Positions 1 through 8,095 of a DNA stretch of 18,026 bases are shown here, piece after piece. A program made the translations under genes and the position numbers. This DNA is from DASSTY01 sp035760645. GTDB taxonomy: Bacteria > Gemmatimonadota > Gemmatimonadetes > Gemmatimonadales > GWC2-71-9. The first letter of the stretch is position 1, and every line of letters starts with the position of its first letter. Where the stretch lies: positions 1 through 18,026 of the forward strand of contig DASTSO010000126.1 of the NCBI GenBank assembly GCA_035760645.1, read 5' to 3'. The notes below the pieces were generated by a model. That model did not search any database. It was not told the origin of the DNA and worked only from the letters and a program-made list of their open reading frames with translations.

Positions 1-1928
1 GCCGGGTCGGCGAGCAGCAGGTTCGCGATGCTGCCGTGCAGGCTCTTCCGGAGCGACTTCGGCGTCGCGGTGTAGACCTGCCCCCGCACCAGCTCGTTCA
101 CGAACTCCAGCCCGTGCGCCCCGTCGCGCAGGAGCCGCAGATCCGTGAGCCGCGCCAGGCTCGCCATCGTCTGACCCATCGTGAGGTCGAGCAGCGCGTA
201 CTTGCTCACGTCGTTCAGGCGGCTGCCGAGGATCGAGGCCAGGCTCAGGACGTTGCGCGTGGTGGGGTCGAGCGAGCGCATGACCCGGTCCACGATCGCG
301 TGATAGGCCGCGGCCGAGCCGGCCTGCGGCGCCAGCTCGGTCGTCATCGCCGTCACCGAGAGCGCCAGGCACCGATCCCCGTGCTCGAGCCAGTCCTGCA
401 CCAGCAGCTCCGCCACCATCGGATAGCCGGCCGAGCCCTGCAGCAGGCGCCGCCGCACCGTCGGTCCCGGCTGCGGGCCCTCGGCGGGCACGAGCGAGCG
501 GATCAGCTCCTCCGTCTCATCTTCGGTGAGCGGCGGCACCTCGAGCACGGCGAAGCCCAGCGCCGTGGCATTCTCGCGCAGGCGCGCGGCGCTCGGCGAC
601 TTCAGCAGCTCCTCCGACCGCGTGAGGAGGACGACCTGCAGCGGCTGCCGCCGCGACTTGCGCAGCACCAGGTGCAGCACCGCGAGGCTCGCGTCGTCGG
701 TGAAATGCAGATCGTCGATGATGAGGATGACCGGATGCTCCTCCGCCACGGCCGTCAGGAGCTCGTGGAAGGCCTCCGTCAGCCGGATCCGCGACGCCTC
801 GCCCTCGCTCTCGACGGCCGGCGGGATGGAGGGAAAGCGCCGCCGCACCTCCGGCACCGTGCGGCTCAGCTCGGCGAGGGCTTCGGGCGGGGTGGCCGAG
901 GCACCCGGGCGATCGAGCAGCTGCAGGATCAGACTCGTCACCGCCGCGTACGGGATGCCCTGCTCGGGCTCGTAGCACTGCACGCGCGCCGCCGACGCCC
1001 CCTCGAGTCCCGCCGCCGTCGTGAGCCGCTCCGCCAGCGTGCTCTTGCCGATTCCCGACTCGCCGAGCAGCAGGACGTGCCGCGGCTCGCCGCGCTGGGT
1101 CGCCTCCCACCCCTCGTAGAGCACCCGGTACTCGTTGCGGCGGCCGATGAACGGCCGGTTCTTCCACCGGTCGGTCGGCACCGAGGCGATCGGGTCCGCC
1201 ACCGGCCGCTCCCAGCCGCGCCGCCGGAGCCGCATCGCCATCCCCGCGACGAGCGCGGAGGGCTCCGCCTGGAGCTCCGCGAGGAGCCGCCTCTGCCAGG
1301 TCTCGAACACCCGCAGCGCGGTGAGCCGGTCGCCGGCGAAGGCGCGCGCCTCCATCTTGGCGCGGATCCCCGCCTCGCTCAGCTCGTCGAGCACGAGCAT
1401 GCGGTCGGCGAGGACCTCGATCTGGCGGCTGTCGCCGGTGCGGCGGCAGCGGTCCATGAGCTGGATCAGCGCCGCGTGGATCTCGGGCAGCCAGCGCGCG
1501 TGCTGCCCCTCCTTCCAGAGCATGAACTCCGCGGCGTCGGCGACCTCCAGGCCGTCGAGAAACCCGGCGACCTCGAGCATCGGCCGGTCCTCGGACGCGA
1601 AGAGATCCCCGGCGGCGAGCCGGTCGAGGTCGGTGGTGAGGTGCGGGTGGGTGAAGCGGACGGTGTCGCGGGTGGTCTCGAGCGCCGCGCGGCCCAGCTT
1701 GCCGCGAATGGCCGAGAGGGCGGTGGCGAGCGAGTGGCGCGCCTCCCCGGGCGGCGCGCTCCCCCACAACAGCTCGGCCAGCTGCTCGCGGCGCTGCGCC
1801 GTGCGGCCGTGGATCGCCAGATAGATGAGCAGCGCGAAGTGCTTCCGGACCCGGAACTTCACCGGCTGGCCGTCGGGGCCGAGGAGGGTCGGCTCGCTCA
1901 GGCACCGCAGGTAATAGCGCGGCTCCAT
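1..1928 (-). CDS. SARP-like BTAD/AAA-ATPase transcriptional regulator (3' end cut by window edge)
   Basis: The minus-strand frame is open from an ATG at 1928 to the left edge (about 642 codons, no stop reached). Residues about 1-95 look like the winged-helix region that precedes a bacterial transcriptional activator domain: the basic RVRKHFALLIYLA stretch, then REQLAELLW. Residues about 95-240 fit the helical BTAD. A P-loop ATPase follows, with Walker A GESGIGKS near residues 289-296 and Walker B VILIIDDLH near 398-406. A helical region with STAND/LuxR-type character continues to the edge. A good ribosome site (AGGAG, minus strand, 1939-1935) lies six bases before the ATG and fixes the start. 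Family knowledge: such proteins are cytoplasmic one-component activators whose ATPase part works as a nucleotide-dependent switch. The target genes and ligand are unknown. It is divergent from the lipoprotein gene at 2266, which could be a target, but nothing in the sequence proves that. Confidence 0.88.
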   Translation of the reverse strand, partial: MEPRYYLRCLSEPTLLGPDGQPVKFRVRKHFALLIYLAIHGRTAQRREQLAELLWGSAPPGEARHSLATALSAIRGKLGRAALETTRDTVRFTHPHLTTDLDRLAAGDLFASEDRPMLEVAGFLDGLEVADAAEFMLWKEGQHARWLPEIHAALIQLMDRCRRTGDSRQIEVLADRMLVLDELSEAGIRAKMEARAFAGDRLTALRVFETWQRRLLAELQAEPSALVAGMAMRLRRRGWERPVADPIASVPTDRWKNRPFIGRRNEYRVLYEGWEATQRGEPRHVLLLGESGIGKSTLAERLTTAAGLEGASAARVQCYEPEQGIPYAAVTSLILQLLDRPGASATPPEALAELSRTVPEVRRRFPSIPPAVESEGEASRIRLTEAFHELLTAVAEEHPVILIIDDLHFTDDASLAVLHLVLRKSRRQPLQVVLLTRSEELLKSPSAARLRENATALGFAVLEVPPLTEDETEELIRSLVPAEGPQPGPTVRRRLLQGSAGYPMVAELLVQDWLEHGDRCLALSVTAMTTELAPQAGSAAAYHAIVDRVMRSLDPTTRNVLSLASILGSRLNDVSKYALLDLTMGQTMASLARLTDLRLLRDGAHGLEFVNELVRGQVYTATPKSLRKSLHGSIANLLLADP

Positions 1929-2265
1929 GCACGGCTCCTGTGGGCGCGGGGCGGTGTCATGCGGGACGGCCCCACGGTGCCGTGCCCGCGACAACCGATC
2001 GTCAACGCTGTGAGAAATGGGAGGTTGGAGGCCGTTCGGAAGATGCGGCCCACGCCGCCGGCCGTCCAGGCGACGGCCCCGCACCGCGGCACGCGGGTTG
2101 CCCACTCCCCGAGGCGCCCACCCGGCCCGGGCCGGGACGGCGGTCGGTCGTCGGATCCCAAGTCATTGCCGGAACGATGGATGCGCAGGAGCGACGCGGC
2201 TCGCGCGCGGGACCCCGAGTGTCCTCGATCCGGCTGCAATTGTCCTCACACGTGGAGCGTACCCG
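1929..2265. other. 337-bp divergent intergenic region
   Basis: This stretch separates the divergent regulator and lipoprotein genes. It must hold both promoters, but no convincing -35/-10 pair is visible. A TTGACG lies on the minus strand at 2005-2000 with no recognisable -10 at the right distance. A 16-base perfect GC palindrome, cccggcccgggccggg, is at 2121-2136. A GGAG ribosome site for the lipoprotein is at 2254-2257. Short open frames cross the region on both strands but have no ribosome sites or recognisable products. Confidence 0.5.
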
Positions 2266-3366
2266 ATGGCATTCCCCTCGATCCCGCTGCGCCGCCTGAC
2301 CGTGGCGGCGGGCCTCGCGCTGGCGCTGGCCGCCTGCGGCGAGAGCGCGCCCAGCACCTTCGACGCGTCCGCGACGGCGGCCGACCTCGACGCCGCCATG
2401 GCCGCCTTCGAGAACCCGGTCGTGATGAGCTTCTCCGCCTTCAGCGGCGGGATGGACGCGGCGACCGGCGGCTCGAGCGCCGCGCTCGGCTCGCTGGCGC
2501 TCCACCGCGCGCCCGGCGCGCCCTTCGCGGGCGCGAAGGCGTTCGCCGCCGCGGCGCGCACCTTCGCCGCCGGGGGCGGCACGGCGACGCCCGCCGCGGG
2601 CCTCAGCGCGTCGAGCGCGGCGATCCCGCCGGCGGTGCTCGGCAAGACCTTCGTCTACGACGAGGCGCAGGCGCAGTACGTCGTCTCCGATCGCACGGGC
2701 GGGCCGGGCAACGGCGTGCGCTTCGTGCTCTACGCGGTGAATCCCGCGACCGGGCAGATCGTCTCGCCGCTCAACGAGATCGGCTATGCCGACCTCGTGG
2801 ATCTGAGCTCGGGCTCGACGACCTCTGCGCGGCTCAGCATCGTCTCCGACGGCACGACGTACCTCGAGTACACCGCCTCGGGCTCGACCACCAGCACGAG
2901 CGCCAGCGTGCGCGTCGACGGCTTCGTCACCAACGGCACCACGCGCGCCAACTTCGACCTCGACACGAAGCTCGTGGGCAGCCCGACGGGCGGCTCGACC
3001 ACTCTCGACTACAGCCTCGACGTGCCGCAGCGGAAGCTCGCGCTCGACTACCAGTTGAGCTTCACGACCGCGAGCGGCGCCGATCAGCTCTCGCTCGACC
3101 TCTCGCTCAAGGGGCCGAACGGCTGGGTGAACATCACCGGCAAGGCGCAGCCGGCCGACGGCGCGCAGTTCGACGTCAAGGTCAACGGCGAGGGCTTCGC
3201 GAAGCTCACGTCGGACGGGACCACGGTCACGTTCACCGACGAGAATGGCCAGCCGCTCACCGAGGCCGATCGCACCGCGCTCGCGAAGATCTGGGACTGG
3301 GTGGACGCGGGCTTCGGCATCTTCATCGTGCTGCTCTCGCCCCTCGGGAGCCTGTTCGGGGGCTGA
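2266..3366 (+). CDS. Putative secreted lipoprotein, function unknown
   Basis: A 366-residue protein that I do not recognise as any family. The N-terminus is a lipoprotein signal: arginines at 9-10, a hydrophobic run, then the lipobox LAAC with Cys24 as the expected lipidated residue. The mature protein is therefore probably anchored in a membrane facing the periplasm or cell surface. Residues about 40-125 are rich in Ala, Gly and Ser. Residues about 130-330 are rich in Ser and Thr with alternating hydrophobic residues, which suggests a beta-rich fold. The last 25 residues (KIWDWVDAGFGIFIVLL onward) are strongly hydrophobic and could be a membrane-contacting helix. The ATG at 2266 is chosen because it has GGAG eight bases upstream and gives a complete signal peptide; the same frame is open further upstream without one. 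It converges on the MoxR gene across the 26-bp hairpin at 3385-3448. Confidence 0.8.
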   Translation: MAFPSIPLRRLTVAAGLALALAACGESAPSTFDASATAADLDAAMAAFENPVVMSFSAFSGGMDAATGGSSAALGSLALHRAPGAPFAGAKAFAAAARTFAAGGGTATPAAGLSASSAAIPPAVLGKTFVYDEAQAQYVVSDRTGGPGNGVRFVLYAVNPATGQIVSPLNEIGYADLVDLSSGSTTSARLSIVSDGTTYLEYTASGSTTSTSASVRVDGFVTNGTTRANFDLDTKLVGSPTGGSTTLDYSLDVPQRKLALDYQLSFTTASGADQLSLDLSLKGPNGWVNITGKAQPADGAQFDVKVNGEGFAKLTSDGTTVTFTDENGQPLTEADRTALAKIWDWVDAGFGIFIVLLSPLGSLFGG

Positions 3367-3384
3367 GTCGGCCGCAGCCGCGGT

Positions 3385-3448
3385 GACGGAAACGGGGAAG
3401 CCCTCCAGCGTAATTGCTTTTGCGCTGGAGGGCTTCCCCGTTTCCGTC
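3385..3448. terminator. Perfect 26-bp inverted repeat between convergent genes, likely bidirectional terminator
   Basis: The left arm (3385-3410) and right arm (3423-3448) are exact reverse complements over 26 bases, around a 12-base loop (taattgcttttg). The element lies 18 bases after the lipoprotein stop and 12 bases after the MoxR stop. It can therefore end or stabilise both messages. No T-run follows the stem on either strand, so it is not a textbook intrinsic terminator. The stem is much longer than usual. Confidence 0.75.
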
Positions 3449-3460
3449 GGGCGATCCGCG

Positions 3461-4495
<1,035 letters not shown>

Positions 4496-4645
4496 GGGCA
4501 CCTGGAGCGAAAGTCGAGGGTGAAATGGTGGAGCTTACCGCGGTCCGTCGGGCGGCACCAGCCGGAGCCGGCGAGGGGCCCGACGAAGGGGCTCCCGGCC
4601 CGGTTTCGGGTCGGCTCCGGGACCGGGTCTCGGGGGGACGCGTTT

Positions 4646-4667
4646 GCTTGCGAAATATTTCACAAGC
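4646..4667. promoter_or_regulatory. CRP/FNR-family-like operator over the atp promoter
   Basis: A 22-base near-perfect palindrome (10 of 11 pairs), AT-rich in a GC-rich setting. Its core is TGCGA (4649-4653), six bases, TCACA (4660-4664), one mismatch from the classical CRP pattern TGTGA-N6-TCACA. It overlaps the -35 and spacer of the predicted atp promoter. If the start of transcription is at 4683, the centre is near -26.5, a position that would favour repression. No regulator of this family is encoded in the window. Confidence 0.5.
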
Positions 4668-4676
4668 GACTAGGTT
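4648..4676 (+). promoter_or_regulatory. Predicted ATP synthase operon promoter (leaderless layout)
   Basis: The -35-like TTGCGA (4648-4653), a 17-base spacer and the -10-like TAGGTT (4671-4676) precede the GTG at 4683 by six bases. A transcription start at the usual distance would fall on the GTG itself. No Shine-Dalgarno sequence is present between the -10 and the start. The first gene of the operon may therefore be translated from a leaderless message. Confidence 0.5.
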
Positions 4677-4682
4677 TGCGCC

Positions 4683-4937
4683 GTGTCGGACACCCCCCCA
4701 GGCCCGCCGGATGGCAAGGATCAGGGTCCGAGCCCGATGGCGTTCGCGGGGCTCGGGGTGCAGCTCGCCGCGAGCATCCTGATCTTCGTGCTGGGCGGCC
4801 AGTGGCTCGACCGGAAGCTGGGGACCGGGTCGCTCCTGACCATCCTCGGCGCCTTTCTGGGCTTCGGCGGGACGATGTACTCGCTGGTCCGCACCCTGAG
4901 CCGCGGCAACCGCCGCGACCCGGGGGACCGGCGGTGA
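4683..4937 (+). CDS. AtpZ/AtpI-type small membrane protein of the ATP synthase operon
   Basis: An 84-residue protein with two predicted membrane helices (about residues 20-38 and 48-68) joined by a short loop with the pattern GGQWLDRKLGTG. This pattern is typical of the small AtpZ-like proteins encoded first in many atp operons. They are proposed to help assemble the c-ring or move Mg2+ or Ca2+. The proline- and glycine-rich N-terminus is cytoplasmic by inference, and the C-terminus is basic. The start is a GTG with no clear ribosome site, consistent with the leaderless promoter just upstream. The stop overlaps the GTG of the next gene by three bases, which suggests coupled translation. Confidence 0.8.
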   Translation: MSDTPPGPPDGKDQGPSPMAFAGLGVQLAASILIFVLGGQWLDRKLGTGSLLTILGAFLGFGGTMYSLVRTLSRGNRRDPGDRR

Positions 4938-5335
4938 GCTCCGCGCCGAGGACCGGGCCGCCCCGCGCCGCCGCGGGCCGGCGCTACCTCGCCGGGCTGG
5001 CGCTGATCGGCGGGGCCGCCGGGGTGGCGGGGGCGCTGCTGCCGGGGCCGCAGGCCGCCGGGCTCCGCCTGGCGCTCCTCGTGGCGCTCGCGGTGCAGGC
5101 CCCGCTCGGCTGGTGGCTCGTTCGCAGCGTGGGGACGCCGCGCTTCCTGGCGGCGTGGATGGCGGGGATGGGGGCGCGGCTCGGGCTGGTGGGGCTCACG
5201 GCCTTCGTGCTGGTGCCCCAAACGGGCCGGCCGGCCGCTCCGACGCTGGTGTCGCTCGTGGCGCTCCTGTTCGCCTTTCTGGCACTCGAAAGCATCGTGG
5301 TGATGCTCGAACATTCGCAGGCAGAGGGACGATGA
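4934..5335 (+). CDS. atpI: AtpI-like ATP synthase operon membrane protein
   Basis: A 133-residue, very hydrophobic protein with four predicted membrane helices (about residues 20-40, 44-64, 70-96 and 103-125). Size, topology and position directly before atpB match AtpI (ATP synthase protein I), an assembly factor for the c-ring that is not part of the finished enzyme. The family is poorly conserved in sequence, so the call rests mainly on topology and place. The GTG start overlaps the previous stop (GTGA), and its own stop overlaps the atpB start (ATGA). Both arrangements suggest translational coupling. Confidence 0.7.
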   Translation: MSSAPRTGPPRAAAGRRYLAGLALIGGAAGVAGALLPGPQAAGLRLALLVALAVQAPLGWWLVRSVGTPRFLAAWMAGMGARLGLVGLTAFVLVPQTGRPAAPTLVSLVALLFAFLALESIVVMLEHSQAEGR

Positions 5336-6330
5336 GTCGTTTCGCGAAGTGGATCGGTCTCGGTGCGGCCTTCGTGCTCGCCACGGCGCCGCTCGCCGCG
5401 CAGCACCAGCAGACGCAGGTGACCCCGCGCGCCGCCGAGGGCGTCGCCGCCGGGGAGATCCACCCGGGCGCGCCGGCCGCCGCGCCGGCGCCGCACGGCG
5501 AGAGCCAGGTGGACATCCTCCACCACATCGGCAACTCGCACGAGATCGAGGTCCCCTTCATCGGCGCCGTGGCGCTGCCGCGCTGGGAGCCGCTGCCCTT
5601 CACGATCCTGGGCCAGCCGGTGGACCTCTCGCCCACCAAGCACACCGTCTTCCTGGTGCTCGCGGCGCTCCTCGTCGGCCTCTGCTTCGTCCTGAGCGGC
5701 CGCGCGGTGGCGCGGGCGCAGCGCGGGGGCCGGCCGCCGAAGGGCTTCGCCGGCGCGATGGAGGCGATGGCGCTCTACATCCGGCAGGAAGTGATCCTGC
5801 CGAACGTCGGGCACCACGGCGAGGGCTTCGTGCCCTATCTGCTGACGCTCTTCTTCTTCATCCTCGTGATGAACCTGCTGGGCCTCGTCCCCTGGGGCGC
5901 GACGGCCACGGGCAACATCTCGGTCACCGCGGCCCTGGCCATGATCTCGTTCCTCGTCATCGAGGTGGCGGGCATGCGCGCGCTGGGCGTCAAGGGCTAC
6001 ATGAACACGATCTTCTTCCTGCCGCCGGGGCTTCCCGGCTTCATGAAGCCGGTCATGCTCGTGATCATGACGCCGGTCGAGATCATCGGGAAGCTGGCGA
6101 AGCCGTTCGCGCTCGCCGTGCGGCTCTTCGCCAACATGACGGCAGGCCACGTGCTGGTGCTGGCGCTCCTCGGCCTGACCTTCCTCTTCCAGAGCTACAC
6201 GGTCGGCATCGCCTCGTCGGTGCTGGCCACGGGCATCATGATGCTCGAGGTGTTCGTCGCCTTCCTGCAGGCCTACGTGTTCACGCTGCTGACGAGCGTG
6301 TTCATCGGCCTGATGCGGGCCGAGCACTAG
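5332..6330 (+). CDS. atpB: ATP synthase Fo subunit a
   Basis: A 332-residue subunit a, which forms the proton half-channels against the c-ring. The key motif AVRLFANMTAGH carries the essential arginine at Arg264. Several membrane helices are clear, including LLTLFFFILVMNLLGLVPWG and the C-terminal pair ending in FIGLMRAEH. Unusually, the protein begins with a cleavable-type signal peptide (residues about 1-23, ending APLAAQ). An alanine- and proline-rich periplasmic stretch of about 60 residues precedes the first core helix, which makes it longer than the E. coli protein. Long, signal-bearing a subunits are known in Bacteroidota and related phyla. The ATG at 5332 overlaps the atpI stop. Confidence 0.96.
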   Translation: MSRFAKWIGLGAAFVLATAPLAAQHQQTQVTPRAAEGVAAGEIHPGAPAAAPAPHGESQVDILHHIGNSHEIEVPFIGAVALPRWEPLPFTILGQPVDLSPTKHTVFLVLAALLVGLCFVLSGRAVARAQRGGRPPKGFAGAMEAMALYIRQEVILPNVGHHGEGFVPYLLTLFFFILVMNLLGLVPWGATATGNISVTAALAMISFLVIEVAGMRALGVKGYMNTIFFLPPGLPGFMKPVMLVIMTPVEIIGKLAKPFALAVRLFANMTAGHVLVLALLGLTFLFQSYTVGIASSVLATGIMMLEVFVAFLQAYVFTLLTSVFIGLMRAEH

Positions 6331-6350
6331 ACGACTGGGCAGGACCGGCG

Positions 6351-6511
6351 CCGGGGCGCGCTCTCCCCGGGGCCGCTGCGTACGCCGCCGAACGGCGGCC
6401 GAACCCCGCTGCCCGCCGCCTGAGTCGGCGGGCGAGGGCGGGGGACCGCGAGGCGGCCGATCCGGAGAATCGGCCCCCGGTGCGGCGAGCGCGACCGGAT
6501 CTCGATTCTCC
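6351..6511 (+). promoter_or_regulatory. Hairpin series between atpB and atpE, possible mRNA control region
   Basis: The 202-base gap between atpB and atpE holds four tandem hairpins: 6351-6370 (6 bp), 6384-6399 (7 bp), 6411-6433 (8 bp) and 6456-6474 (6 bp). A competing 9-bp pairing joins 6464-6472 with 6503-6511 and would open the fourth hairpin. The atpE ribosome site GGAG (6523-6526) lies just after. Because about 10 or more c subunits are needed per a subunit, this gap may process or stabilise the message, or raise atpE expression. That role is inferred from position and structure only. Confidence 0.45.
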
Positions 6512-6532
6512 GCCACCGACTTGGAGCACGAC

Positions 6533-6817
6533 ATGCTGAACCTGCTCGCCCTCCTTCAGGACGTCGCCGCCGCCTCCGCCGCCAGCGGCCGGGGCCTCGG
6601 CCTCATCGGCGCCGCCATCGCCGCCGGTCTCGCGGTCATCGGCGCCAGCATCGGCATCGGCCGCATCGGCGGCTCGGCCGTCGAGGGCATGGCCCGCCAG
6701 CCCGAGAACAGCGCCCGCATCCAGACGGCGATGATCATCTCGGCCGCGCTCATCGAGGGCGTCGCCCTCTTCGTCGCGGTCATCGCATTCCTGATGCAGG
6801 GCAAGATCAACTACTGA
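6533..6817 (+). CDS. atpE: ATP synthase Fo subunit c
   Basis: A 94-residue proteolipid with two helices forming a hairpin. The first helix has glycine and alanine repeats (GAAIAAGLAVIGASIGIG). The polar loop contains ARQPE, and the second helix carries the ion-binding carboxylate Glu75 in SAALIEGVALF. The residues that accompany sodium binding in Ilyobacter-type c subunits are absent: the Gln is replaced by Ile and the Ser/Thr after Glu by Gly. Proton coupling is therefore inferred. The ATG at 6533 is chosen over an upstream TTG (6521) because GGAG sits six bases before it. About a dozen copies would form the rotor ring. Confidence 0.95.
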   Translation: MLNLLALLQDVAAASAASGRGLGLIGAAIAAGLAVIGASIGIGRIGGSAVEGMARQPENSARIQTAMIISAALIEGVALFVAVIAFLMQGKINY

Positions 6818-6892
6818 GTGGTACGGGGCGGGGGCGCGGCGGGTGCCGTGTCCCCCACTCCTCTCTTTCATCTATCCCGCTGTGGAGATGGC

Positions 6893-7471
6893 ATGACGAA
6901 GTCGCTCTGGCTCGCGCTCCTCGCCCTGACGGCGGCGACGCCGGCGTTCGCGCAGGAGGGTGCTGAGCACGCCGCGCCGAACCCGCTCACGCCCGAGTTC
7001 GGGCTGATGTTCTGGACGATCGTCGTCTTCGTCCTGCTGCTGGTCATCCTCGGCAAGTTCGCCTGGCCGCAGATCCTCGGCGCCGTCGAGGCGCGCGAGC
7101 AGGCGCTCGAGGCGCAGCTCGCCCAGGCGCAGAAGGACCGCGAAGAGGCGGCCGCCCTCCTGGCCGAGCACAAGAAGCTGGTCGCCGACGCCCGCGGGCA
7201 GGCGCACCAGATCGTCGCCGACGCGCACGCGCTCGCCGAGCGCGAGCGGGCGGTGGCGATGGAGAAGCTCAAGGAGGAGCAGGAGGCCTACCTCGCGCGC
7301 GCCCGGAGCGAGATCCAGGCCGAGCGCGAGCGCGCGGTCCAGGAGCTGCGGCGCGAGGCCGTGGAGCTCTCGCTCGCCGCGGCCACCAAGCTCGTCGGCG
7401 CACGGCTCGACGGCGACGCCGACCGCCGCATTGTGACCGACTACCTCGCCTCGCTCGAGGGCCAGCACTGA
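6893..7471 (+). CDS. atpF: ATP synthase Fo subunit b with signal peptide
   Basis: A 192-residue subunit b, the peripheral stalk linking subunit a to F1 through delta. Residues about 1-21 look like a signal peptide ending in AFAQ. A short segment and the membrane helix (FGLMFWTIVVFVLLLVILG, about 38-56) follow. Then comes a long charged coiled coil rich in Ala, Glu, Arg and Gln (about 65-190). Most b subunits lack a signal peptide and use the single helix as anchor, so the two hydrophobic segments are notable, as in subunit a. The start at 6893 has GGAG (6884-6887) five bases upstream; the frame is open further upstream but those extra residues look non-coding. The stop shares one base with the atpH start. 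Confidence 0.94.
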   Translation: MTKSLWLALLALTAATPAFAQEGAEHAAPNPLTPEFGLMFWTIVVFVLLLVILGKFAWPQILGAVEAREQALEAQLAQAQKDREEAAALLAEHKKLVADARGQAHQIVADAHALAERERAVAMEKLKEEQEAYLARARSEIQAERERAVQELRREAVELSLAAATKLVGARLDGDADRRIVTDYLASLEGQH

Positions 7472-8010
7472 TGGCGAGCGCGGCCACCATCGCCCGCAAC
7501 TACGCCGAGGCGCTCTTCGAGCTGGGCGAGCAGCACGGCCAGGCGGAGCTCTACGGCGAGCTGCTCGACGCCGTTGCCGCCGCGGTCGAGCAGTCGCCCG
7601 AGGCGCAGGCGGTGCTCATGTCGCCGCGCGTGCCGAAGGCGGAGAAGAACCGGATCCTGAGCCAGGCGCTCGCCGAGACGCCGCGGGAGTTCGTCCTCTT
7701 CCTGCAGGCCGTGGTGAAGCGGGGCCGGCAGGTGCTGCTGCGCGAGATCGCGACCGCGTACGTCGGCCTGCTCGACGTGAAGTTCAACCGGGTGCGCGCC
7801 GGCGTCACCGTGGCGCGGGAGCCCGACGCGGCACTCCGCCGCGACATCGAGGCCGGCCTCAGCCGCGCCCTCGGCAAGGAAGTGATCGCCAACTTCCACG
7901 TCGACCCCGAGATCCTCGGCGGCACCATCGTGCGCGTCGGCGAGCGGGTCTACGACGGCTCGCTGCGGCGCCGCATGGCGCGACTGCGGCGCCAGCTCCT
8001 GGCGCGGTAA
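7471..8010 (+). CDS. atpH: ATP synthase F1 subunit delta
   Basis: A 179-residue delta subunit (OSCP-like), of normal length. It joins the top of the F1 hexamer to the b stalk. The N-terminal helical domain has the family pattern IARNYAEALFELG. The C-terminal part ends with the typical GGTIVRVGERVYDGSLRRRMARL, close to the signature near the end of most delta subunits. The ATG overlaps the atpF stop by one base, so translation is probably coupled. It is the last gene of the operon in this window: a strong hairpin follows within about 20 bases, and atpA is not next. Confidence 0.95.
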   Translation: MASAATIARNYAEALFELGEQHGQAELYGELLDAVAAAVEQSPEAQAVLMSPRVPKAEKNRILSQALAETPREFVLFLQAVVKRGRQVLLREIATAYVGLLDVKFNRVRAGVTVAREPDAALRRDIEAGLSRALGKEVIANFHVDPEILGGTIVRVGERVYDGSLRRRMARLRRQLLAR

Positions 8011-8030
8011 CGCGATCCGCACCCCGAATG

Positions 8031-8067
8031 CGCGACGGCCCGACCGGATGGTCGGGCCGTTGCGTTT
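8031..8067 (+). terminator. Terminator of the ATP synthase operon
   Basis: The 11-bp stem acggcccgacc (8035-8045) and ggtcgggccgt (8050-8060) closes on the tetraloop ggat. It extends outward to 15 bp (8031-8064) with one G-T pair. Three T residues follow at 8065-8067. It lies 20 bases after the atpH stop, which marks the end of the operon. Confidence 0.8.
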
Positions 8068-8095
8068 GCGGGTATCGGGGCGACGACCGGGCCTC

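Noticed and set aside
517..1932. A 471-codon minus-strand frame beginning near the regulator start
   Set aside because: It is a shifted frame of the true regulator. The true frame holds Walker A, Walker B and a ribosome site; this one is Arg/Ala/Pro-rich without motifs.
2121..2136. 16-base GC palindrome as an operator for the BTAD regulator
   Set aside because: Such regulators usually bind direct repeats, and a short all-GC palindrome is expected by chance in sequence this rich in GC.
36..3386. A 1116-codon open frame on the plus strand across the regulator and lipoprotein genes
   Set aside because: It is antisense to the BTAD/AAA gene, rich in Arg, His and Gln with no domain, and then runs out of frame through the lipoprotein gene. 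It is a product of high GC and of the codon bias of the real genes.
3385..3448. Terminal inverted repeats of an insertion sequence remnant
   Set aside because: Only 12 bases separate the arms, there is no transposase fragment and no flanking target duplication is visible.
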